A stretch of DNA of 50,746 nt. Origin: a bacterium (GTDB lineage: Bacteria > UBP14 > UBA6098 > 4484-93). The position numbers and the translations under genes were made by a program. The notes beneath the pieces were generated by a model. The model saw only the letters and a program-made list of their open reading frames with translations, searched no databases and had not been told where the DNA came from. Positions 44,811 to 50,746 of the stretch are shown piece by piece. The stretch spans positions 1 through 50,746 of the forward strand of contig JAGGUN010000017.1 of the NCBI GenBank assembly GCA_021158465.1, given 5' to 3'. Each line of letters starts with the position of its first letter. Within the stretch, counting starts at the first letter, position 1.

Positions 44811-46046
44811 ATGCTGAATATTCTCTTCATATCGTTCTTCTTCCCACCGATGGGTGGGACAGGCATTCTTAGGGCAGCGAAGCTTGTAAAGTATTTCCCT
44901 CGATTCGGAATAAGACCTTATGTTGTCGCTGTGAAGCCGAATGGATTCCCATGGATAGACCACTCTTTCGATAACGATATAAGAGATGCAATTGTTCTAA
45001 GGACTTCCCATCCTCCGTTTTTCCCTGTTGGAGGTGTTGGCAGGAGACCGAACTTTTTCCCGGCGAGTGACTATATATTCCTTCCGGATAACAAGCTCTG
45101 GTGGATGCCGTATCTTTATTCGGCTGCAATGGATCTTGCAGCTGCTGTCAGTTTCGATGCCGTGTTTGTTGAGCTTCCGACATTCTCAAGCCTGCTTGCT
45201 GGCAGAAGGGTAGCAAGGAAGCTTGGCATCCCATATTTTGCAGATTTCCGCGATTCTTGGTGCCAGAACCCTGCAAGACCGCGCCTGCCAGCTACTCACA
45301 GAAGATACAACAGATACCTCGAGGCAACTGCCCTATCCGATGTTGAGTATGTCTTCACCGTGAATGATAGCATAAGGGAGGAGCTTTTACTTCATCACAG
45401 GCATCTTGGCGGGAAGGTGGCAACAGTCTACGGCGGATTCGACAAAGAAGAGATTGTAAAAACTGTCAGGAAAAACGACAGGATGAGTATCACCTATCTC
45501 GGCACGGTTTATCGGCAGTTTCGCTCGCCTTACCCGTTCCTTCTTGCGTTTTCACGGGTTGTAAGAAGTAATCGGGGGTTCAAGGAGAAGGTGGTGTTGC
45601 GCTTTGTCGGGCGGTATACGGGGGCTCTCCTGGAATGGATAGATGAGCTTGGAATAGCGGATATAGTTGATGTTATAGACTATCTCCCGCACAGTGAGGC
45701 TGTTCGTTTCGGGATGCGCTCTGATATCTTGCTCTTTCTCCTTGACCCACTCACAGCTTCATACGGGCAAACATCGGGGAAGCTCTTTGAATACCTTGGG
45801 ATGGGGAAGCCTATCTTCGCTGTCGTACCACAGCTCTCCGAAGCAGCAGATATAATAAGAAGGTTTAACGCCGGGTTCGTTGCATCCCCGCGGATGATAG
45901 ATGAGATCGAAAGAGCTCTTTTGGACTCGTTCTCGTTATGGGAGAGAGGAGAACTTCCTGAGAAGGTAGGCGGACATGAAAGTTTCCTGTATCCGCACAA
46001 TGTTGAGAGGATGGCTGAGATAATTAAGCAGAGGATAGGGGGTTAG
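44811..46046 (+). CDS. Glycosyltransferase, GT4-like
   Basis: The product has 411 residues. The N-terminal Rossmann domain opens MLNILFISFFFPPMGGTGIL, typical of GT-B fold sugar transferases of family 4. It continues with a donor-side domain holding MSITYLGTVYRQFRSPYPFL and the late phrase GKLFEYLGMGKPIFAVVP (a conserved E in the nucleotide-sugar site). It probably adds a sugar to a surface polysaccharide or lipid; donor and acceptor cannot be told. Its role beside the HgdBC pair is unclear. The end is only 7 bp from the convergent DUF366 gene. Confidence 0.85.
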   Translation: MLNILFISFFFPPMGGTGILRAAKLVKYFPRFGIRPYVVAVKPNGFPWIDHSFDNDIRDAIVLRTSHPPFFPVGGVGRRPNFFPASDYIFLPDNKLWWMPYLYSAAMDLAAAVSFDAVFVELPTFSSLLAGRRVARKLGIPYFADFRDSWCQNPARPRLPATHRRYNRYLEATALSDVEYVFTVNDSIREELLLHHRHLGGKVATVYGGFDKEEIVKTVRKNDRMSITYLGTVYRQFRSPYPFLLAFSRVVRSNRGFKEKVVLRFVGRYTGALLEWIDELGIADIVDVIDYLPHSEAVRFGMRSDILLFLLDPLTASYGQTSGKLFEYLGMGKPIFAVVPQLSEAADIIRRFNAGFVASPRMIDEIERALLDSFSLWERGELPEKVGGHESFLYPHNVERMAEIIKQRIGG

Positions 46047-46053
46047 ATTGGCA

Positions 46054-46614
46054 TTATTTGATCTCTCGTATACTCCAGACCTTCTCTCTCACCTCTCGCA
46101 TCTCCAGTTTGTACTGGTCAACGATAGCCTCAGCGAGGTCGAAAGGGTCAACGCCAAGTTCGGTTAGCCCTACGGCAGGTTGTGTGGCGCCTGTTGGATC
46201 TATGTTTATCCCGAGATGTATCTTGGTCGATACAGGAGTCTTGGCAACAGCCGTTACGGTCAACTTGCGGTTGTTGAGAAAGAGGTCGTCATGCCAGCGG
46301 ATTATCTTAAGGTTTGGGCTAACACGATGCTCCAGCTTCTCCTCGGCTATCAGAACCAAAAGATACTGCCTCAATACTGCCATCTCAAGATAAGGCTGGA
46401 ACTGCTCGGCGACGAAATGAAGCATATCCTTTGCATAAAGACCAGGTCCTTTTTTTCGTTTCCGCAGGTCCATGAAGTCCTGCTCCGGGATGTTGCATCT
46501 GCCGTGAAACGCAACAATGGAGTCACCTAAAAGCTCAAACCTCTCGTGAGCCCAGTGGGGCCTCATCGCAGAGATATCAAATTCAATCGGCTCCCTGATT
46601 ATGAGCGACTTCAT
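46054..46614 (-). CDS. DUF366 family protein
   Basis: The 186-residue product matches my memory of DUF366: RPHWAHERFELLGDSIVAFH near the start, then KDMLHFVAEQF, and KIHLGINIDPTGATQPAVGL late. Its function has not been established to my knowledge. It is the last gene of a unit with the symporter and its small subunit; its start lies inside the small-subunit gene (32 bp overlap) and is preceded by AAGGAG at a rather long distance. Confidence 0.8.
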   Translation of the reverse strand: MKSLIIREPIEFDISAMRPHWAHERFELLGDSIVAFHGRCNIPEQDFMDLRKRKKGPGLYAKDMLHFVAEQFQPYLEMAVLRQYLLVLIAEEKLEHRVSPNLKIIRWHDDLFLNNRKLTVTAVAKTPVSTKIHLGINIDPTGATQPAVGLTELGVDPFDLAEAIVDQYKLEMREVREKVWSIREIK

Positions 46615-46726
46615 TTCGCTTCTTCTCCTTACTTCCTCTTTTTACGGCTATTGTTATGCACCATATAGCTCCTCCATAAAGAACAATACAACCGAAAGCG
46701 AACATTATCCAAGCTGAAACGGGCAT
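46583..46726 (-). CDS. MetS-type small subunit of the NSS amino-acid transporter
   Basis: A 47-residue protein (48 if the ATG at 46729 is used). It begins MPVSAWIMFAFGCIVLYGGA, one membrane helix, then a basic cytoplasmic tail (KRGSKEKKR). Size, topology and position right behind an NSS-family transporter match the MetS/small-subunit family required by some bacterial methionine/alanine importers. AAGGAG at the end of the transporter gene favours the second ATG. The first ATG abuts the transporter stop (TAAATGATG), so translation is coupled. It overlaps the DUF366 start by 32 bp in another frame. Confidence 0.8.
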   Translation of the reverse strand: MPVSAWIMFAFGCIVLYGGAIWCITIAVKRGSKEKKRNEVAHNQGAD

Positions 46727-46729
46727 CAT

Positions 46730-48199
46730 TTACTCCTTCCCCTTCAACCTTCCAAGGATGAGAGATACTATGATAACAACTGCCACCAGAAGCCAGCCAC
46801 CAACCAATGTTGACCAGAAGGGATAATTTTCATAAGGTCTTTTTATCTCTGTTATGATGTTGAGGAGTATGACAATTGCGAGAACAATCGGGGTTACGAA
46901 TCTTATCATAACATTCCACCATTTGCCGATAGGAAAGTCAGAGACAGAATTTATCTCCCGACGGAATCTGTCTGTTGTGAAGAAGTATCCTACAATAATG
47001 CACTCCGCAAACCCGACAGGTGCGAGCCCGAAATTGTTCATCCAGTGGTCTACTATGTCGAGCCAGTATAGCCCAGCCTGCGTTGTGTAGATTATCCCGA
47101 CAAGACAGAGTATCACCGAATACCCGATTATGACCGCCTGCTTGTTTGCAATCCTGAATTTGTCCTGAATACCTGCTACAACCCCCTCGACTATCGAGAA
47201 GGCAGAATCTATTCCGAGGGTCAAAAGCATAAGGAAGAATACCACACCGAACGCTCCCCGTGCAACGGGCATCTTGGCAATCGCCGCCGGGTAGACAACG
47301 AACGCAAGCCCAGGTCCGGCGGATACAACCTGAGATATATCTCTTTGTGTGGCGAATGCAAAGAAGCCGAGAACAGAAAACACAGCGAACCCAGCAAGAT
47401 ACGATATTCCTGCATCGACAAGGCTTGTTATGAAGGCGTCGTTGGTGATGTCAGAACCCTTCGGCTTGTAGCTTGCATAAGCGATAAGTATCCCGAATCC
47501 GAGTGAAAGTGAGAAGAATACCTGCGAGTATGCGGCGAGCCAGACAGATGGTGAAAGAAGCTTGGAGAAATCCGGTGTGAGATAATATGCCAACCCCTCT
47601 GTTGCCCCAGGGAGTGTCAGCCCGCGGATGACAAGAACGACCATAAGCAAAACCGGCAGCGGAACGGTCAGCATAACAACCTTACCGACGCTCTCTGTCC
47701 CCTTCGAGATGCAGAGGTATATCAAGAGCCAGGTGAGGATAAGCCCAAGCAGTATCGGGACAGAGATCGAGCCAAGTTCACCAGGACCAGAGGATATCCG
47801 CAGGAAATCCTTCATAAAGAAGCTCTCTTCCCTGCCAGCCCAGCTGAGCGTGATTGAATGGAACAGATAGTTGAAACTGTACGACATAATCACGGCATAG
47901 TAGGAGACGATCAGCGTTCCGACGCCAAGTGCCCACCAGCCGACGAACTCGAACCGCTTTTTTATCTTCGCGAAAGCCAGGGGCGCAGAACTCTGAAAGA
48001 ACTGACCGAGCCCATACTCGAGTATCATAAGCGGGATGCCTGCTGTGAAGAGTGCAATAAAGTAAGGTATGAGAAATGCACCACCACCGTTCGTATAGGC
48101 GACATAAGGGAAACGCCATGCATTGCCAAGCCCCACAGCAGAACCAACTGCAGCAAGTATGAAAGGAAGCCTGCTACTCCAACGCTCTCTCTTTGCTAT
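46730..48199 (-). CDS. Sodium-coupled neurotransmitter/amino-acid symporter (NSS family), apparent AUA start
   Basis: The product has 489 residues and probably 11-12 membrane helices. The family N-terminus reads AKRERWSSRLPFILAAVGSA, then VGLGNAWRFPYVAYTNGGGA (helix 1 with its unwound Na+/substrate site). YSQVFFSLSLGFGILIAYAS lies in helix 6. No ATG, GTG or TTG exists in frame between the upstream stop and a GTG inside helix 1. The only codon at the right distance (6 bp) from the strong AAAGGAGG is ATA at 48199-48197, which would put the start exactly where homologues begin. A substrate such as Met or Ala is suggested by the MetS-like partner. Confidence 0.88.
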   Translation of the reverse strand: MAKRERWSSRLPFILAAVGSAVGLGNAWRFPYVAYTNGGGAFLIPYFIALFTAGIPLMILEYGLGQFFQSSAPLAFAKIKKRFEFVGWWALGVGTLIVSYYAVIMSYSFNYLFHSITLSWAGREESFFMKDFLRISSGPGELGSISVPILLGLILTWLLIYLCISKGTESVGKVVMLTVPLPVLLMVVLVIRGLTLPGATEGLAYYLTPDFSKLLSPSVWLAAYSQVFFSLSLGFGILIAYASYKPKGSDITNDAFITSLVDAGISYLAGFAVFSVLGFFAFATQRDISQVVSAGPGLAFVVYPAAIAKMPVARGAFGVVFFLMLLTLGIDSAFSIVEGVVAGIQDKFRIANKQAVIIGYSVILCLVGIIYTTQAGLYWLDIVDHWMNNFGLAPVGFAECIIVGYFFTTDRFRREINSVSDFPIGKWWNVMIRFVTPIVLAIVILLNIITEIKRPYENYPFWSTLVGGWLLVAVVIIVSLILGRLKGKE

Positions 48200-48237
48200 C
48201 GTATCCCTCCTTTCCCATAAGGATTACATCTGTGAAA

Positions 48238-48265
48238 AATATAATAGCATACGAAGGATACGCAA
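48238..48265 (-). promoter_or_regulatory. Candidate promoter of the NSS transporter unit
   Basis: Minus strand TTGCGT (48260-48265), 16-bp spacer, TATATT (48238-48243). An overlapping alternative is TTGTAT (48265-48270) with TATTAT (48241-48246) and an 18-bp spacer. It stands back to back with the cdd promoter. Confidence 0.4.
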
Positions 48266-48275
48266 TACAAAATGT

Positions 48276-48304
48276 TTGATTTTTGCAAAATTTGTGCTTA
48301 ATTT
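48276..48304 (+). promoter_or_regulatory. Promoter of cdd, probably leaderless
   Basis: TTGATT (48276-48281), 17-bp spacer, TAATTT (48299-48304), then seven bases (AAAAACA) and the ATG at 48312. The geometry is the same as for the permease/protease gene, and there is no Shine-Dalgarno. Confidence 0.5.
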
Positions 48305-48311
48305 AAAAACA

Positions 48312-48683
48312 ATGGATATGAAAAAGCTTATTCATCTGGCAAAGAAGGTATCGGAGAATGCGTATGCACCGTATTCGAAGCTAAAGGTTGGTGCAGCAAT
48401 CCTTACGAAGACCGGGAAGATATTCTCCGGATGCAATGTTGAGAATGCGTCGTATTCGCTTACTATCTGTGCGGAGAGAAACGCTCTGTTCTCTGCTGTG
48501 GCAAGCGGGGAGAGGGATTTTGTTGCCCTCGCTCTGTATTCCGAGGATAAGATGCTCCCCTGCGGCGCCTGCCTGCAGGTTCTATCGGAGTTCTCCGATG
48601 ATATGACAATATTTGTTGCCTGGGATGGTGGAGTCGAGGAATACAGATTATCCGAGCTTCTGCCGAAGAGATTCCCCCTTTAG
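48312..48683 (+). CDS. cdd: Cytidine deaminase
   Basis: Deaminates cytidine and deoxycytidine in pyrimidine salvage. The 123-residue product has the zinc-site motifs TICAERNALFSAV (with the proton-shuttling Glu) and LPCGACLQVL, plus the substrate segment CNVENASYS. Length is normal for the homotetrameric class. The start is at 48312 (or the ATG two codons later). Its stop codon overlaps the convergent lipoprotein gene by 4 bp. Confidence 0.94.
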   Translation: MDMKKLIHLAKKVSENAYAPYSKLKVGAAILTKTGKIFSGCNVENASYSLTICAERNALFSAVASGERDFVALALYSEDKMLPCGACLQVLSEFSDDMTIFVAWDGGVEEYRLSELLPKRFPL

Positions 48684-49066
48684 TCTTCCTTTGGCTCCAA
48701 TATCTGGATGACACGCTGTTTAACAAATTCGTATTCTGCCGGCTTGGATGGGAACTGGGCACGACTTACAACTTTGCCTTCCTCTGTCCTGTCGTAGAGA
48801 TAGTATCTGCGCCTTCCACCGACTATATTTGCCTCGAGCCACATCTCGCGAACAGGATACCGGCTCCTGAATATCACAAAGCGATATATCCATTCGCCTG
48901 TCTTTGGCTTCTTTTTACCGCTTTCGAGGGCGAGAACAACCAGATTTCCAACCTTGAACTCGTCTATAACCTTATGACCTGTCCTGTAATCGACATATTT
49001 CCCGTGATATACCTCCGCACAGGATAACAGGAAGAAAATCATAACCGGAACCATCCATCTTTTCAA
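48680..49066 (-). CDS. Small lipoprotein of unknown function
   Basis: About 128 residues starting at TTG (49066), which follows AAAGGGGGG; the frame is open further upstream, but those codons have no signal peptide and no ribosome site. The N-terminus LKRWMVPVMIFFLLSC is a lipoprotein signal with Cys at about 16. The mature part is beta-rich and basic, with no known motif (for example VGNLVVLALESGKKK and GEWIYRFVIF). It overlaps the cdd stop by 4 bp tail to tail. Confidence 0.7.
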   Translation of the reverse strand: MKRWMVPVMIFFLLSCAEVYHGKYVDYRTGHKVIDEFKVGNLVVLALESGKKKPKTGEWIYRFVIFRSRYPVREMWLEANIVGGRRRYYLYDRTEEGKVVSRAQFPSKPAEYEFVKQRVIQILEPKED

Positions 49067-49135
49067 GTTTCCCCCCTTTATTTTTAGGGTTTTCAATCTA
49101 ATCAATTTTTGCCGATATTCAAGCCCGAATTGCTC

Positions 49136-49163
49136 TTGACAGGGGAAACCGTTTCGATATATT
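49136..49163 (+). promoter_or_regulatory. Promoter of the small membrane protein gene
   Basis: TTGACA (49136-49141), 16-bp spacer, TATATT (49158-49163), 26 bp before the TTG start at 49190. Confidence 0.65.
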
Positions 49164-49189
49164 GAACTTCTTGTTGCAAGGAGGTAGCC

Positions 49190-49423
49190 TTGCGGACACT
49201 CATTCAGGTTATAATACTCTTTGTCTCGCCGATAGTTGTGTATAGGGCAGTGCCGACACGCTCCTGGTGGGGGGCGCTCGGGATTGTCGCATTTGTTTTC
49301 ACATTCTTCTGGACACGCCATGCGAAGGTTGGCAGGCAGGATAGATTTGTCAGGCAGGTTCTGTTCTCACTTCTTATCACCGGTGCCATCACAGCGATTT
49401 TTATGTATTTCTCCCGAATGTGA
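49190..49423 (+). CDS. Small membrane protein of unknown function
   Basis: A 77-residue protein from a TTG start (49190) behind AAGGAGG. There are three hydrophobic stretches (IQVIILFVSPIVVY, GALGIVAFVFTFFW, VLFSLLITGAITAIFMYF) separated by basic residues. It is not recognised. A consensus-like promoter and a good ribosome site argue that it is real despite its size. Confidence 0.6.
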   Translation: MRTLIQVIILFVSPIVVYRAVPTRSWWGALGIVAFVFTFFWTRHAKVGRQDRFVRQVLFSLLITGAITAIFMYFSRM

Positions 49424-49438
49424 GCCAAAGATTTTCTC

Positions 49439-49467
49439 TTGCAATGGGAAGAAGAAACTATTATATT
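49439..49467 (+). promoter_or_regulatory. Promoter of the acyl-ACP-reductase-like operon
   Basis: TTGCAA (49439-49444), 17-bp spacer, TATATT (49462-49467). The leader would be about 85 bases and includes a small open reading frame. Confidence 0.5.
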
Positions 49468-49494
49468 TAAAAAAATTAAAAAATGAGGGATAAA

Positions 49495-49593
49495 ATGGTG
49501 GAGCGAAGAACAGCGCAGGATATGGCGGGTATTCGGAAATTTGGACAATGGAGGTGTTATGAACTTCGCAATTCTTGGACATTTGATGTATGA
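49495..49593 (+). CDS. Possible upstream leader ORF overlapping the reductase start
   Basis: ATG at 49495 behind GAGGGATAAA opens a 32-codon frame that runs across the start codon of the reductase gene in another frame and stops at 49593. The peptide (opening MVERRTAQDM, rich in Arg and Trp) resembles nothing known. It could be a translational control leader or chance. Confidence 0.25.
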   Translation: MVERRTAQDMAGIRKFGQWRCYELRNSWTFDV

Positions 49594-50530
49594 GGGGCAA
49601 GCAGAACAGATGCCTCAAGATTGGATTAGGGACAATCTCGTCGTTTCCCCGCAATTCAGTTTTGATGGCACAAAAGGGAATTTGATTGCCTTAAAACTTT
49701 CCGCAAAGCAGATGGTGGAAATGCCGATTGAGCAAGTTCGGCAAAAGGTTCTCGATGCCGCTGTTTTTGCACAGGATGAATTTGGTGCTGAGCTTATTCA
49801 ACTCGGCGCACTGACAACATCTGTTACATCTGGTGGAAAATGGCTCATCGAGCAAAAAGAATATACTGGCTATGCAAATCACGGAGATAGCTATACCGCA
49901 GCCGTTACCTGTCAAGCTGTATTGAAAGCTATAAATTTGGCAGGATTTCAACCATCTCGATTAACCCTTGCAATTGTCGGGGCTTATGGTGTCATCGGCG
50001 AGGCGGTTTCGCGGATACTTGTTCCGCAATTTGGACATTCCATTCTGATTGGTCGAAAAGCCGAGAAATTTGAGAAACTTGAAAAGGAGCTAACCGGAAA
50101 CTATGAGACAACCACAGATTTGAAAACAAAAGAAGCGGATATAATAGTAACTGCAACAAATCATCCAACAGCACTTCTTAAATCGGAGCATCTAAAGAAA
50201 AATGCCATAGTTGTAGATGTCTCACAGCCGCCGAATGTATCACCTGAATTGTGCAAACAAAGACAGGACATTATTCGCATCGATGGTGGTTTCGTCGATT
50301 TCCCAGTGAAATATGACCTCGGTATCCCCGGAATGCCAAAAGGGAAAAACTTCGCCTGTATCGTGGAAGTGATAATGCAGGCGTTGGAAAATGAGAAAGC
50401 AAATCATGTTGGCTCTATCGATTTAAATCATTTGATGAAAACAGAAAAATGGGCAAGAAAATACGGCTTCATTCTGAATGAACTGACAAACTTTGGAATG
50501 CCTATCACAATCCCGAAGGAGACAAGATGA
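49559..50530 (+). CDS. Acyl-ACP/acyl-CoA reductase-like protein (cyanobacterial AAR family)
   Basis: The 323-residue product opens MNFAILGHLMYEGQAE, parallel to the IGHLTS opening of cyanobacterial long-chain acyl-ACP reductases. It has the NADPH-binding motif AIVGAYGVIGEAVSRIL at about residue 140 and KNFACIVEVIMQALE late. There Cys 267 aligns with the Cys of the FAC motif that forms the acyl thioester in those enzymes. The family reduces fatty acyl thioesters to aldehydes. It overlaps an acyl-CoA synthetase gene by 4 bp, so the substrate may be supplied by that partner. Base composition (20 G+C of 60 at 50101-50160) is well below the rest of the window, suggesting transfer. A shikimate-dehydrogenase-like enzyme is the alternative. 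Confidence 0.72.
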   Translation: MNFAILGHLMYEGQAEQMPQDWIRDNLVVSPQFSFDGTKGNLIALKLSAKQMVEMPIEQVRQKVLDAAVFAQDEFGAELIQLGALTTSVTSGGKWLIEQKEYTGYANHGDSYTAAVTCQAVLKAINLAGFQPSRLTLAIVGAYGVIGEAVSRILVPQFGHSILIGRKAEKFEKLEKELTGNYETTTDLKTKEADIIVTATNHPTALLKSEHLKKNAIVVDVSQPPNVSPELCKQRQDIIRIDGGFVDFPVKYDLGIPGMPKGKNFACIVEVIMQALENEKANHVGSIDLNHLMKTEKWARKYGFILNELTNFGMPITIPKETR

Positions 50531-50746
50531 TAGAAGTAACAGGTGACAGAAATCTTGGACCAGGGGAGCTTGAAAGAAAACCTTGGCTCAAAAGTTATCC
50601 GCCGGATGTGCCGTTTCATTTGCATTATCCAGAGATTCCGCTTTACGCGTTTCTGGATGAAGTGGCTAAAGACTGGCCGGATAAAATAGCACTCGTTTTT
50701 GCCCCAACTGGAACAGAGATGACTTATGCCGAGCTGTTGGAAAAAA
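50527..50746 (+). CDS. Acyl-CoA synthetase (AMP-binding family), cut by the window end
   Basis: The first 73 codons only. The opening RKPWLKSYPPDVPFHLHYPE followed by IPLYAFLDEVAKDWPDKIAL and TYAEL is the usual N-terminus of long-chain fatty acid-CoA ligases. It overlaps the reductase stop by ATGA. It would activate fatty acids with ATP, feeding the reductase upstream. The catalytic motifs lie beyond the window. Confidence 0.78.
   Translation, partial: MIEVTGDRNLGPGELERKPWLKSYPPDVPFHLHYPEIPLYAFLDEVAKDWPDKIALVFAPTGTEMTYAELLEK

Overview
The window looks like a chromosome segment from an uncultivated, probably anaerobic, diderm bacterium of the FCB-like or WOR-3/TA06-like radiation. The evidence is indirect. 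An arabinose-5-phosphate isomerase (Kdo synthesis) and a BamD-like lipoprotein imply an outer membrane. A subtilase and an Omp28-like protein end in FlgD-like/type IX secretion-type sorting modules. Secreted proteins share an N-terminal module that I associate, from memory, with such candidate phyla. A K+-dependent membrane pyrophosphatase and a 2-hydroxyacyl-CoA-dehydratase-type reductase pair point to an energy-limited anaerobe. There is no rRNA or tRNA gene to fix the taxonomy.

Layout. 1-5.8 kb (minus strand): five secreted proteins. Two, and probably the truncated one at the left edge, share the same N-terminal module; a short hairpin-rich spacer lies between two of them. 5.9-8.6 kb: coaX (plus) converges on, and overlaps by 92 bp, an ABC-2 permease/CAAX-protease fusion. 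8.6-19.4 kb (plus): a classic translation and RNA operon, rimP-nusA-infB-ylxP-rbfA-nrnA-truB-ribF-rpsO-pnp, ending in a protein that looks like the catalytically empty tail of a large serine recombinase. 19.4-21.3 kb: a secreted subtilisin. 21.4-23.8 kb (minus): nadD, bamD-like, kdsD. 23.8-35.6 kb (minus): one 3,919-residue lipoprotein of about 36 Ig-like domains, arranged as about 16 alternating two-domain units, behind two consensus-like promoters. 35.8-37.1 kb (minus): an AT-richer two-gene unit of unknown function (zinc-ribbon protein plus membrane-anchored protein). 37.2-46.0 kb (plus): pth-hppA-Omp28-like, then ppiC-coaD-hgdB-like-hgdC-like-glycosyltransferase. 46.1-48.2 kb (minus): a sodium-coupled amino-acid symporter that appears to start at AUA, its tiny MetS-type partner, and a DUF366 protein. 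48.3-49.4 kb: cdd, a small lipoprotein and a small membrane protein. 49.5 kb to the end: an AT-rich operon of an acyl-ACP-reductase-like enzyme and an acyl-CoA synthetase (cut by the window end).

How it works together. Most of the window is housekeeping: ribosome maturation and RNA decay, coenzyme A, NAD and flavin synthesis, outer-membrane and Kdo biogenesis. It is interleaved with an unusually large investment in surface proteins. Promoters near TTGACA-N16/17-TATATT are easy to see. Three genes have a -10 box only 7-10 nt before the ATG and no Shine-Dalgarno, suggesting leaderless transcripts. The most interesting items are the orphan HgdB/HgdC pair, the alternating giant adhesin, the recombinase-tail protein locked behind pnp, the AUA-started transporter with its hidden small subunit, the zinc-ribbon/membrane two-gene island and the acyl-ACP-reductase operon. 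Functions come from reading motifs by eye; no database search was possible.
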